Source: Mermis nigrescens (lineage: Eukaryota; Nematoda; Enoplea; Mermithida; Mermithidae). From it: 64,000 nt of DNA. The translations under genes were made by a program, and so were the position numbers. Numbering within the stretch: the stretch's first letter is position 1; every line of letters starts with the position of its first letter. The notes beneath the pieces were generated by a model. It did no database searches, had not been told where the DNA came from, and saw only the letters and a program-made list of their open reading frames with translations. Positions 21,240-31,516 of the stretch are shown here, piece after piece. The stretch lies in contig JAVLUZ010000339.1 of NCBI GenBank assembly GCA_036768485.1, positions 783,001 to 847,000 on the forward strand, read 5' to 3'.

Positions 21240-21650
21240 ATAAAATTAGATCTAAAACATTATTATTATTATTGGCTTCCGTGGATAACAATAAAAGACC
21301 AGAGTTAAAGAAGATCTCATAGAAAACTCACGTAACTGGGTTCCTATAAACAGAAACGTGATTTAAGTTTAAATTTGGCAAGTTAAAATCACCTAAGACA
21401 ATACAATTTTCTGAATTTTCTACATACAACAAAGATTAAAAGCAAAATTTATATCGTAGGTACTTTGGAGAACAATAACACATTATAAATTTAATCGGTT
21501 TGTCACATGTATGGAGATCACAAATTATTACTTCAGGACAAATTTAAAGATTCTTCTATAGGAATAATATTAAGTTTTAACAACTTTTTGTAGAAAACTG
21601 CTACTCCACCACCTTTTTTTCAGCCTATCACATCTATGCACCCATAGTTT
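21240..21650 (-). pseudogene. LINE ORF2 endonuclease fragment
   Basis: On minus, a GGGVAVFYKK block (near 21620) precedes a conserved IVLGDFNLPN block (21400-21372), then a short stretch ending at an ATT-rich run near 21255. These are two landmarks of the apurinic-like endonuclease domain of CR1/L2/jockey-type LINEs; GDFN supplies metal-binding Asp and Asn. Several stops and shifts interrupt it. Its upstream part is probably the fragment at 24735-25760, the two having been separated by later insertions. Confidence 0.72.
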
Positions 21651-21734
21651 CCCAAGGTCCAGAGTTGAGGGAGGGGTGAACTCCCAAAATAGGGGACCAG
21701 TAAATTAAGTAGTATATTATTTTTAGCCGACACT

Positions 21735-21830
21735 ATTTTTTGTATATAGGAGCTTCTTTGTGCATGTACAAAGATCTCCGAAAAGGTCTTTGTATGAGCG
21801 AACAAATTTTTGTAGATATATTATATAAAT
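21735..21830 (+). repeat. Family F palindromic repeat
   Basis: GCATGTACAAAGATCT, GAAAAGGTCTTTGTATGA and AACAAATTTTTGTAG match the copy at 23190-23270 in the same orientation. The two copies flank a LINE fragment. Non-coding. Confidence 0.55.
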
Positions 21831-21861
21831 GTATTTTTAAACATACACCTTTTTACAGTTT

Positions 21862-23190
21862 TTGTCACGTTTTTTTGCCTAAAAAATCGTGTGAAGCCCA
21901 ACTATTAATGTACATAAACGAAATTATATGCCACATCGATTATAAAAGTTCGGTTGATGCTATATATTTAGACTTCTGCAAAGCTTTTGATTCTGTCTCA
22001 CATAATAAACTCCTTCACAAACTTTCATTTTACGGACTAGAAGGACAATTATTTTTGTGGATTACAGATTTTTTACATGGTCGAACTCAGCAGGTAAAAA
22101 TTGGTGATTCTTTTTCTGAGCTCACTGATGTTACTAGCAGAGTTCCACAGGGTAGCGTTCTTGGTCCTCTTTTGTTTCTTTTTTACATAAATGATATAGC
22201 TTTTCTGAACAAAAATGAAAAGTTGAAAATGTACCTATTTGCGGATGATGTAAAAATGTTTTCCATAACAGAACAAGCAGGTTTGTTGAACGATTTGTCA
22301 CTGAATATTCATGAGTGATCTGAAAAGTGGCAATTACCTTTATCTTTAGCTAAGTGCTCCGTTTTGCATTTCCGTCATAAAAATACCAGGCAAAAATATT
22401 CGATTGGAATGGAGGATATTTTGGAAAACAACGGAGTAAAAGATTAAGGTATTATTTTGAACGAATATATGGATTTTTTGCCGCACATTGCACATATAGT
22501 TAAAAGTGCATATTTTATGATGTCATTGATTTTTCGAGCATTTAAGGCTAAAGATGCTGAACTGCTAGTTATGACTTATAAAAACGTATATCCAACCTTT
22601 AATAGAATATTGCACGGTTATTTGGTCACCACACAAAAAGCAAGACGTGAAAAGTATTGAGAGAGTTCAAAGATACTTTACTAGAAGGGTCTTAAATTTT
22701 CCCGACTTGAGCTATAGTGAACGATTAGATTTTCTTAAATTAGACTCACTTCAGTTACGTCGAGTCCGTCATGATCTATTAATGGCCTATAAAATTTACC
22801 ATGGTCTTATAGACATCGATTTTAACGAGTTGTTCACGGTGTGTAATGGCATCACTCGATCAGTTAACTCGATAAAGCTGAAAATACCTAAATCTCGCTT
22901 GAATTTGAAAATGTATTTTTTGTTAATAGACTCCCTCCTCTTTGGAATAATTTGCCAGAAGAAGTTATAAATGCCCCGAACTTTCCCTCCTTCAGCAGTC
23001 ATTTAGAGAAAATTAGTTTTTCCTTAGACTATAAGTAAGTGCAAACCGCCTTTATAGTCCTTGCGCAGGTTTTTGATATTATATTTCATCGCATTGACGA
23101 CATTTCAGTGTATTTACCTGATTCTTTCTTTTTTTTTAATCTGACCAAATTTGTATTGTTTTAATTTGGTCTCTGTCGCAATAAACTATT
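21862..23190 (+). pseudogene. 5'-truncated LINE: reverse transcriptase and C-terminus
   Basis: The frame from about 21862 gives FLPKKSCEAQLL, IYLDFCKAFDSVSH, RVPQGSVLGPLLF and YLFADDVKMF (the RT YxDD-type box with Phe), then stops at 22316. Further stops occur near 22445 and a frameshift near 22640, after which ERVQRYFTRRV, SYSERL and LRRVRHDLL give the C-terminal domain. A last frame change near 22920 leads to LPPLWNNLPEEV and a TAA at 23036. The order matches CR1/L2/jockey-like ORF2 proteins. The copy lacks the endonuclease and the first RT blocks. An AATAAA lies at 23180. It is inactive. Confidence 0.88.
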
Positions 23191-23270
23191 TCATGTACAA
23201 AGACTGTCCTGAAAAGTCTTTGTACATTGGGAAAAATCTTTGCCGATTACAAAAAAACCATGGTCCTGTG
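23190..23270 (+). repeat. Family F palindromic repeat
   Basis: CATGTACAAAGACTGTCC, AAAAGTCTTTGTACATT and AAATCTTTGCCGATTACA. The internal GTACAAAGAC/GTCTTTGTAC dyad could form a 10-bp stem. Related to 21735, 2215 (inverted) and 46820. Confidence 0.65.
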
Positions 23271-23794
23271 TGATGAGTCGGCCTGAATTTAGTTGATAAT
23301 ATCACTTCGGCGCTGAAGCACCAAAATTTGTATGAGCTTTTGACGAAATTTACATATAAAACTTGACTTAGTAAACTAAAACAACTTGTACTACAAAATC
23401 AGAAATATTACAGAAATTGTAATATGCTAATTAAATTTGTAATAAGCACCAATGCGCTTATAAATCCAATGCAACATCAAGATAAATAAATCAATTTTAT
23501 CTTTGAACGGCAAAAAAGTGCAAATGTGTCAAATGATATTTATTTTGGCATAAAATTTTCAAAACAGTAGAAATAAATACGAAAGATATTTGAATCGACA
23601 AAAAAGATGCCATCATTACACAAAGATTGATTTTGGAGTGTTCAACGCTCCTGCTTGAATCTGAATACAGTATATTAGCAATATTTTGTACGTAGCCTCG
23701 AAATTTTTTTGGAATCTCCTTCTTAGAAAATACTGAAAGAACCTTAAAATTAATATCACTTTGCCCCAGAAAGTATTTTAACATTGTGTAAACA
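23271..23794. other. No gene; worn hairpin near 23309
   Basis: CGGCGCTGAAGCACC near 23308 is a worn GGCGC hairpin. The 109-codon minus open frame at 23497-23826 has no motif I recognise and lies in AT-rich repeat-like sequence. Confidence 0.35.
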
Positions 23795-24370
23795 AGCCGA
23801 AATCGATTTTTGGCAAAAACCCGCATTTTGGCAATTTTTAGGTGCGTTTTGCGATTTTTGCCGAAAATTGGCAGTCATTTACCCCCCTCCCCTAAAAATG
23901 GCAGAAAACCATACGTGTAACAGGGGAACTTTGTGGAGTTCCCCACCCAAGTTTGGACGTCCTTCAAACACCACCCTCCCTAACGTCAGAAAATTTTGAC
24001 CCACCCTCCCCCATTTTTGACGAAAACCTGCACTTTTTGGCTATTTTTAGGTGTCTTTGCCACTTTTGGCCAAAAATCGGAGCCGCTTACCCCCATAAAA
24101 ATGGGCTAAAAATATACATGTAACTGGGGGTTTGGGTCATCCCCCACCCACAGTTTTAAGCTCCCAAACCCCTCCAAGGTCAGAAAAGTTCTGACCTTCT
24201 CTTCTCCCATTTTTGGCGAAAACTTTTCGCTTTTTCGGCTATTTTTTGGTTTTTTTGCCATTTTTGACCTGAAATTGGAGCTTCTAACCCCACTCTTTCT
24301 AAAAATGGCCAGGGACCCTTACCTGAAATTTCCAGCTGTTACATGTATGCCAAAGACCCCCTCTCCTAAA
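23795..24370 (+). repeat. Family O, three tandem ~205-bp units
   Basis: Units at about 23800-24005, 24005-24215 and 24215-24370 share the order: ACCCGCATTTTGGC / ACCTGCACTTTTTGGC / ACTTTTCGCTTTTTCGGC, a TATTTTTAGGTG word, GCCAnTTTTGnCC, TTACCCCC, AAAAATGGC, and CATGTAAC. They are diverged from one another. Single units occur at 16385 and 1245. Non-coding. Confidence 0.75.
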
Positions 24371-24529
24371 ATTTTGAGCTGTTACATGCACATTTTATAG
24401 TGATAGTTTGTCTATTTTCACACTTGCTTACATTCAAAAATACTGTATCACTTCGTGAAATTCTAATAGTTAGGTGTGCACTTTTGCCATACTAAAAATT
24501 AAAATCAAAAAAAATTTACAAGGTTTTCG

Positions 24530-24705
24530 CCACAAATCGTCTGACAGTGACTTGAGTCTTGGACCCTGAGGGGGGTCATACCCCCTCATCCCCCTACGGG
24601 AATGTGTGGTTTCACCAAAAATCGTCTGACAGTGACTTGAGTCTTGGACCTTGAGGTATTGGTAATACCCCCTCCACCCCTATGGAAATGTGTGGTGCAC
24701 CGAAT
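24530..24705 (+). repeat. Two-copy tandem repeat (~90 bp)
   Basis: The block CACnAAAnATCGTCTGACAGTG, ACTTGAGTCTTGGACC, ACCCCCT, GGAAATGTGTGGT occurs twice, about 87 bases apart. Its first words also occur at 9738 and 40745 in front of family A MITEs. Non-coding. Confidence 0.8.
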
Positions 24706-24734
24706 ACGCCACATGAGAACAAATTAATCCATCA

Positions 24735-25760
24735 GAGATTGATTCGTGTAACCAAGTTTCAGAAACAAAAATGATATCAGATAACTTGTTTAACAAACTC
24801 CTAGCATTAAACAATAAACATTTCAAATTACAATTTCTATTTTTGTACTCAAAAACGGAATTAGCAGGGAGTAAACTCCCTAAGGGCGAGGCATAAAACG
24901 TTTGCGTGTCGTGAAGAATTTCTTTAACTTGTAAGTATTACGATCAATGAACCAATTATCCTCGCCTGATTCCCGTTTCTTGCTGAGTTCTAAGTTCAAA
25001 CGTCGCAGCTTTTCACATTGCTGCCATGTATGATCAGGTCGTGCATAGACTTTAGGTCGACGCCCACGGTTGGAGTAAGTGACCACGCAACGAATCAGTT
25101 CGGCCTTGGACTGCTCCGAGTCGCATTTGACCTTTAGAATACGATGTAGCTCCTCCCTGTCTTATTCGACATAATAAGTGGATCCGATTGACGAATGTTG
25201 ACGACTTTCGCCGCATCAAAACCCATCTTTGAGATAAATTTATTGACGTCGGCATCCAGGTTCGTATCATTATCAATAGGATCGAGATTTTCCAAAACAA
25301 CCGTCATTTTCTTTCTTTCAGCCTCCAGAGCATCACGGACCGCATTGACAACGATTTTATTGACGTCTGCTACAGGTGGCGGCAAAGGAAAATCAGGCAT
25401 CTGGATATGAGAGATGTAATCAAATCCGCCAAAACATCCAGACGATCCGTAACTGACGTTTTAAAGGCGCAGAACCGTTGCTCCAAACTAAAAACTAGCG
25501 TTTGAGTGAAAGCATTCGCTTCCCATAGGCAACCAGCCGGGGCAGAAAAAAGGTTGATCGAGGTCCTTTAGCACGCCAAATTGATCATCCGTTAAATCCA
25601 AAGAATCAGCGTGAAATCATAAATCGCAAAAATCGCAACGAATCGCCTCTGAGTCTTCATCGAAGTTACTTTTGCACGCTGGACAAACCACCAACTATCC
25701 TCAACGCCTTTGTCCGTAGTTGACGACGAAATGGCAAACTTATAGTATCGGGGACCGGCC
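24735..25760 (-). pseudogene. LINE ORF1 with zinc finger plus start of ORF2
   Basis: From the right on minus: VCPACKSNFDEDSEAIRCDF (Cys-rich, PHD-like) with a stop in the next Cys-x-x region, then a helical stretch (VNAVRDALEAERKKMTVVLE, about 25350-25290), then RRPKVYARPDHTWQQCEKL and RRLNLELSKKRESGEDNWFI (25060-24950), which matches the RARPDL...R..LF.EL..RR..GE..LFID segment of the intact LINE ORF1 at 53796-54722. After a TAG near 24892 comes LLFNARSLLNKLSD and FVSETWLHES, the start of an endonuclease. Frameshifts and stops make it non-functional. The endonuclease breaks off near 24735. Confidence 0.75.
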
Positions 25761-26187
25761 GCACAGTCCGTTTTGGGGTGGAGCTTCGTTACAAAAGGGA
25801 AGCCATGATTGGTCAGAAAAATAAGTGGTCTACCGGGTATTCTCAATGGCAAAGTAAACAAACGCAGGGCATTAATAATGCACGACCGGTAAAACAATAG
25901 CCACTGTTAATATGGATAAATAAATATGGGTAAATAACAATATGTAATGTCTACGGGAAAAATCTAATTTGTGTTGCGCTATCGGTCGACTTAGTGTCAG
26001 AATGAATTTATTTGAGCTTAATGTAATTTGTAAAGACAATTTAAGCGTTATTCAGTACTTTCAAAGCCAAAAATCCTTCGCAGTAGTGTCGATTGCATTC
26101 CATGCAACGGAACTTATAGTCTGATCAAAGAATCGGCAAAATTGAGTGAATATGTCTGGAGATATCCTAAGTGCAGATCGAAACAGT
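25761..26187. other. No gene seen
   Basis: The minus open frame at 25592-25897 partly overlaps the decayed LINE ORF1 in another frame and has no independent support. The remainder is unannotated AT-rich sequence. Confidence 0.35.
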
Positions 26188-26479
26188 CGGTATTCCTACG
26201 TTTGGTTGACACCTACCTTTTCTGTGTGCGATTAGTTTGCTAGCTCTAAGCGTATGTAGACGCACTTGGTCGTAGTTTTCCTGAATTTTCGGAATACGCT
26301 AATTATATATCAGTGACATTTTTAGAGCACAATGATTAGCGCATTAGCGAGTAAAAGCCTCAGCGTGATATGAAATTAGGTAACATATCTCGACAGCTTT
26401 GAAAGCAGGGTGTTGGCACCAATCTGAATCCTAAGCCTAGAAAATGGTTCAAAACATTCACTTGGTTGTTACAAATGTC

Positions 26480-26604
26480 TTAGGCTTAGGCTTAGTTATG
26501 TGCATTCACATTGATGATAGCGCATGGGCTAAGCATAAGATGAATGGGCGAAAATTGCTGAGTGAGCGGAGCAATTTTCGCGCTCAATTGTTTCAGTAAT
26601 AAAG
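26480..26604 (+). repeat. Family J repeat: TTAGGC tract plus hairpin
   Basis: It begins TTAGGCTTAGGCTTAG, then GTGCATTCACATTGATG, and ends in a hairpin with stem GCGAAAATTGCT/AGCAATTTTCGC (about 26548-26582). A second copy lies at 47948-48085. Non-coding. Confidence 0.65.
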
Positions 26605-27400
26605 TTGCGGAGCGAGTAGATGCCATTAATACATACAATACAAATATTTTATTTTCGTCGCACAAAAAAAAGAACACAATAAGAAAAGAAACATTAATAT
26701 ACAATGAAATACAATTATAAATAAACATTCGACATGAATCATCATACAAAATCACATATTCTAAAAGCAAGAAATTATTAATTAAAGTACATTTATACGA
26801 GATTAGTGCAAAAGACGAAGGTAGGCGCGCAGGCTAAATAAATTATGCACTTAGAACACGCCCCCTAGCAAATACCCCGTTAGATCAACTTTTTTTCAAC
26901 TTTTCACGGAGGGAAGCAACACTAGGAGATCTTACAACAGCTTCAGGGAGAGAATTCCATACGTGAATCCACCTATTGGATAAATCATACCCACGAACAT
27001 CAAGCCGAAAAGGAGTGCATTCACATTTCATTGAATTTTGAGCACGCGTGTTGTTTTCACAAAAAGTAAAAAAGTCGGCTTGCTGCAAAACGCATCTACC
27101 ACTCAATATCTGATACATCATACACAGATCACTACGCAATCTGCGAATCTCCAGGCTATCCAATTCTAAGGAACTGAGTCTTTCAGCATAAGAAAGTCCC
27201 CGAAATCCAATAATTTTACGTGTAAATTTCCTTTGAACATTTTCGATCATTGAAACATGGGTCTTACGGTATGGATTCCAAACAGTGCTACAATACTCAA
27301 GAAGCGGTCTGACGTAAACAGTAAAAGCCCTAGACATATTTAGTTTATTTTTAGAAGCAAATGATTTCGATATTATTGAAATTGCAGAGCGAGCGAAACG
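26605..27400 (-). pseudogene. 5'-truncated LINE: C-terminal part of ORF2
   Basis: The minus frame reads SKNKLNMSRAFTVYVRPLLE, YCSTVWNPY, NVQRKFTRKIIGFRGLSYAE, LRRLRSDLCMMYQILSG and WNSLPEAVV, ending at 26885. This is the conserved C-terminal domain after the RT of CR1/L2-like LINEs, close in type to the intact LINE at 51006. It lacks RT and endonuclease. The 3' untranslated part runs to about 26605 and includes AATAAAATATT. Similar ~38-bp blocks (GAGCGGAGCAA...AATAAAG) lie on both sides (26565-26604 and 27401-27440), as expected for a target duplication. Confidence 0.85.
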
Positions 27401-27675
27401 AGCGGAGCAAATTCCGCCCAATTATGTCATTAATAAAGCTTCCTCAAATATCGAAATGAGCCGGTCTTTGTCAATTGGTGAAGACATCAGATTTTGAATC
27501 AAGAGGTTAACGGTTCGAGTGCAACAAGCACCAGCAGCTTTCTAAAAATGTCACCGATGGAATAAGCGCATCCAAAAAATAGGAAAGCCGCAACTTAGCG
27601 CGTCTACACACGATTACTGCTAGCAAACTAATTGCACACACAAGAGGTAGGTGTCAACCAAACGTAGGAATACCG

Positions 27676-28305
27676 AAACAGTCAATTCTCTTATTTTTCA
27701 CTTTAACAATAGATAGTAGACCATTTATTTGTCTGACCAATCATAGCCTACCTTCATTAACGAAGCTACGCCCCCGAAAACAACCGTTCGGCCGGTCCCC
27801 GATAGTATAAGTTTGCCGACGAAATTGCAAGGTTGTTTTTCATTTGGGCAAAATCGTCGCAGGAGGGACTCCCCAACTGAATCCAGCAGAATTTTACCCT
27901 TCTAGAATGCATTTTTGTATTACAAAAATTTTCCACAGTTTCAACCAAGCCTAAATTTTTTTCCACATCTCAAAACTGCAAATCACACAAACCCCTAAAT
28001 GCGGAAAAACGATGTTGGCATTTGGCAATTCCCCAGCCACATAGTGCGACTTGTAAGATTATGATCACAGTAAATAAAAAAATCTATGGTTGCATAAAAT
28101 TATCACCTTTTCAGAGAAACGTTCAATTAAATGACCGAGAAAAATTGATTAATTTACTCCGAGAAATCGTTTTTTTATTATTTTGGGTGTTTCTCTTTAT
28201 TTTGAGAGATAATTTGAGAAGTTTTTAGATACGATTTTATTGACATTATACATGAGAAGGCTTAACGTTGCTAAAGGAACATTCGAGAACAGCAGCGTCA
28301 TGACA
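27676..28305. other. No gene; relic of the family K repeat
   Basis: At about 27885-28010, CTTCTAGAATGCATTTTTGT, TTACAAAAATTTTCCACAG and AAATGCGGAAAAAC match the right end of the K array at 55055-55165. The remainder is unannotated. Confidence 0.5.
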
Positions 28306-28491
28306 ATAGTCTGTTTCACTTATTCGAGAGCGTTTTCAGTAACTTTTTTGAATGCTGCAATATTACTATAACTCGACAGAAAAGTTGAGTAGGGGCGAGT
28401 GGCCGCCATTCTTTCATTTTATATGCACTAAACCGTCCATATAGACTGATTTCAAGTATCTAAACAGTGCTGTGACATAGGTACTACACTA
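28306..28491 (+). repeat. One-ended family B terminus
   Basis: ATAGTCTGTTTCACTTATTC followed by GAGAGCGTTTTCAGTAA matches the long terminal repeat at 55599. No right end could be paired with it; sequence from about 28350 on is unassigned. Confidence 0.45.
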
Positions 28492-28659
28492 ATAGTCTGT
28501 TTCACATAACTTCGTGCATAAATTCTAAGAATATTCATCAACAGTAGGCCGAGGGTTACGATAATTATATATCATATCAATGCTATAATCGCAATCTGTG
28601 AGCTCATTGTCGGAGATAGTTTTAAAACTTATGACCGAAGTTGTGTGGAACAGACTATA
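28492..28659 (-). mobile_element. Family B MITE, 168 bp (TATAGTCTGTTTCA ends)
   Basis: The ends ATAGTCTGTTTCACATAACT and its complement at the right (TTGTGTGGAACAGACTAT) give inverted repeats of more than 20 bp. TA lies at both edges, fitting a TA-target element (Tc1/mariner-like) but not proving it. The interior (CTCGGCCTACTG-type words, GCTATAATCGCAATCTGT on minus or plus) is shared with 28734-29171 in the opposite orientation and with 60657-60827. Non-coding. Confidence 0.85.
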
Positions 28660-28733
28660 AGTGCGATAAATAAAAATCTTGCAGGAGAAATCGAACTCGT
28701 GTTGCTTCGACAATAATCAGACGTTCCGCAACA

Positions 28734-29171
28734 ATAGTCTGATTCATACAACTTCGGTCATAAATTTTAAAACCATCTCCGACAATAAGCTGACAGATTG
28801 CTATTATAGCATTGATCTGATATTTAATTATCGTAACCACACATGGGCGTGGGGAGAGGTTTGGGGTATGCACCCCCCAGAAGTTGAAATACCCCCACCC
28901 AGAAATCAAAGTACCCCCCTAAATTCAAATTTCGAAATATTTTTTTGCTTTTTTAGCAATTTTTTGGCGCCATAGGATAGTGCTCGATGAGAAGCGTCGA
29001 AAAATGGTGTTTTTTTCGCCATACGACCAGTTTTAAACCATTTTTTGACCTTTGAAAAATTTTTCCACCCCCCCAGGATTTTGGTGCTGCCCACCTATGA
29101 TCGTAACCCTCGGCTTATTGTCGATGCGAATTCTTAGAATTTATGCACGAAGTTATGTGAAACAGACTATA
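28734..29171 (+). mobile_element. Family B MITE split by a family A insertion
   Basis: Its ends are ATAGTCTGATTCATACAACT and TTATGTGAAACAGACTAT. Removing the 262-bp insert and one 8-bp duplicate leaves 168 bp, exactly the length of the neighbouring copy. Non-coding. Confidence 0.9.
28838..29099 (+). mobile_element. Family A MITE with perfect 8-bp TSD
   Basis: The 262-bp element runs from CACACATGGGCGTGGGG to GCTGCCCACCTATG, with inverted ends matching at 9 of 11 positions. ATCGTAAC flanks both sides (28830-28837 and 29100-29107). The paralogous B copy at 60657-60827 reads ATCGCAACCCTCGGC without the insert. This fixes the true ends and the 8-bp duplication of family A, and therefore its hAT-like origin. 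Confidence 0.95.
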
Positions 29172-29775
29172 GGCTAAGCGGAAGTTTTCGGCGAAGTTTA
29201 AAATGCTAGTATAGTGTTTAAAAGTCGATTTATAACAAGCTGAATGCACGAATTCTATCCGAATCTTTCTTGATTTGCTGGAAAACGAGAATAAATTATG
29301 ACGAAAGAAATTTTTTTTTGAAAAACTCTACCTTCCTATATAGCTACAATGATCTCTCAATGACCTAAAGTAAGTAGGGAAATAGACTTACAGTAGTAAG
29401 GCATGGCACTCTGAGTCGCCACCCACGCATTTGTACTTAAGGGCAATATGCGTGGGTGGCAACTTATAGTGTTACTTGTATGCTACTGCCATATGATTAG
29501 TGGTAGTGTAAACAATGTGCGGTCATTAAACTGGTCATCCCTGGTCATTTAATGGTCAATCAAAGAAAAAACAGAGGAAATGCTCAGAATTTTTGATATC
29601 GATTTTTAAGGAGCGAGGTACCCATGTTCCAGGGTGTCAAGTGGAGGAATGTGACCTAGAATTATCTGAATACGAATACCTACAGGGGTGCGGTCATCCA
29701 ACTGGTTAGAAGGTATACTTTTGGTTATATCTCTAGACTTTGTGTTGCACTCTAGGGGACGACGTCACACTATAG
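29172..29775. other. No gene; contains a perfect 13-bp hairpin
   Basis: Apart from the inverted repeat at 29418-29460, this stretch shows no coding frame or repeat family I can name. Confidence 0.4.
29418..29460. repeat. Perfect 13-bp inverted repeat
   Basis: GCCACCCACGCAT at 29418-29430 and ATGCGTGGGTGGC at 29448-29460 are exact complements across a 17-base loop. Function unknown; it lies in no repeat family recognised here. Confidence 0.9.
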
Positions 29776-31516
29776 TTAACCTCAACTATGGGTATACTGT
29801 AGATCTTTTTAAATTTGCGAATCACAAACAAAAGTCATACTGTAACTAATCATAGTTGGGGTTAAGTATGGCTACCTACTTAATACTACAGATGAATATG
29901 AAGAATAGCACACAGCATACTGTAGATTAGTTTGAACTTGCGGATCAAGTAAACGAGGTCAACTGTACGCCGATCTACTTTTTACTACAGCAAGAGTACC
30001 TACCTAAATACGAAAAATAAAGGAACTATCATAATTTTATTTTCTGGGGATAAGTATGAAGACGGCTTACCACCCTTATAGTATACAATACATTTACACA
30101 CCACATCATAAAACCGCTATAACTCATTAACCAATGATTGAATCGAGCCGAAATGTTCAGAATATAAAGACTACATGCCAAAAATAGTGTGCATGGAAAA
30201 TCGTGTACCGGCCTACTGTAGCAATGTTATAACACGTATTTTTCGAACCAATGACCGGATTGAGCTCAAATTTGAGAAACAGCCGACAAACGAGTCATAA
30301 ATTCTTTTCATATTGTCTTACTGTAGGTATACTGTAGCTTTTTGGATTCCCTATATCTCACAAACTAACAGACAAATACCGCTGAAATTTAAGAAATTAT
30401 ATGTATATGACTCAAAAATAACGTGCGCAAAATATGGTGCATGGGGTTACTGTAGGTATGCTACATCACGTATATTTTAATTTGCTGAGCTGGAAATTTG
30501 AGGGATTTAACAAACACGATAGAAGAGTGCACCTGGACTACTATAGGCAACATATTGCTACCCTGGTGAGGAAAATGTGTATGTGAAAAAGGTTACATAG
30601 GGTCTACAGTCTCGCACTGATCTCCCCCAACCTAAACCTTGAGGATCGCTCTGTAGACTGCAGATCTTTTGTATGAACTCACAGAAAACGTGCATAATAC
30701 TTAATAAGATTATGAGACAATAAAACATTAAAATATGGGTTTAACGAAAAAATAAGAGAGATATTTCGCAAAATTTGGAAATTATTCAGTAAAATTTGGA
30801 AATTATTTTGTAAAATTTGGCAATTATTTTATAAAGTTTGGGAATTTCAAAATAACAAAAATTTGTTTTACAATTTAACTACCGTGGAAACCCATTAGTC
30901 AAATTTTTCAGGATACCCCCTCCAGTGAACGAGATATTCGGTCTTATTACATCGTCTCCGCGTTTTTAGATTGCTGATTATCAATCGCCTGCTTAATATA
31001 CGGACAAAGTTCGTTTGATTCTACCGAACCATGAGAATGAAGCTGGGGCGTTCAATTTAGGAGGCATAAGATGCCTCTGTAAATGATTAATGAAATTCCG
31101 AATAGCAATCATAACGGTTGGTGGATATCGCTTCGTTTTGATATCTCCTGGTATATCCATTGTTAGCTAAAAGGAAAAAGAACTCAAAATTCGATATGTT
31201 GCCATGTATTCTGTACTGTATGCATGAAAAAGGACGAAAGGTCCACAGTCTTCCAACAGATCTCCCCCAGCCCTAAACCAGAGGAGTAGATACTCTTGCC
31301 ATAGTGTAAAGTAGATCGGCGTACAGTATACCTCGTTGACTTGATCCGCAAGTTTAGACTAATCTACAGTATACCGTGTGCTATTCTTCATAATCGTCTA
31401 TAGTGTTAAGTAGGTAGACATAGTTATCCCCAGCTATGATTAGTTACAGTATGACTTTTGTTTGGGATTCAGCAAGTTTAAAAAGATCTACAGTATATTC
31501 ATAGTTGAGGCCTTAA
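29776..31516. mobile_element. Element with ~230-bp inverted arms (family T)
   Basis: The left arm 29776-30005 and the right arm 31290-31516 are inverted copies: CCTCAACTATG, TATACTGTAGATCTTTTTAAA, AAAAGTCATACTGTAACTAA, GTAGATCGGCGTACAG and ACTCTTG on one are complemented on the other. The interior has a two-copy internal repeat (AAATAnnGTGnGCATGG... near 30188 and 30430) and the block CTCCCCCAACCTAAACC at about 30632 repeated at 31267. No protein-coding frame is seen. No clear target duplication. Confidence 0.72.

Larger units (their letters stand above)
26188..27675. repeat. Inverted-repeat element (family Y) around a LINE fragment
   Basis: Bases 26188-26275 (CGGTATTCCTACGTTTGGTT, GACACCTACC, ATTAGTTTGCTAGC, TAGACGC) recur inverted at 27587-27675 with about 80 percent identity by eye. 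GTGACATTTTTAGA continues the match inward. Inside are a J-type hairpin repeat and a LINE fragment. No transposase is visible and no outer target duplication was found. Confidence 0.6.
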
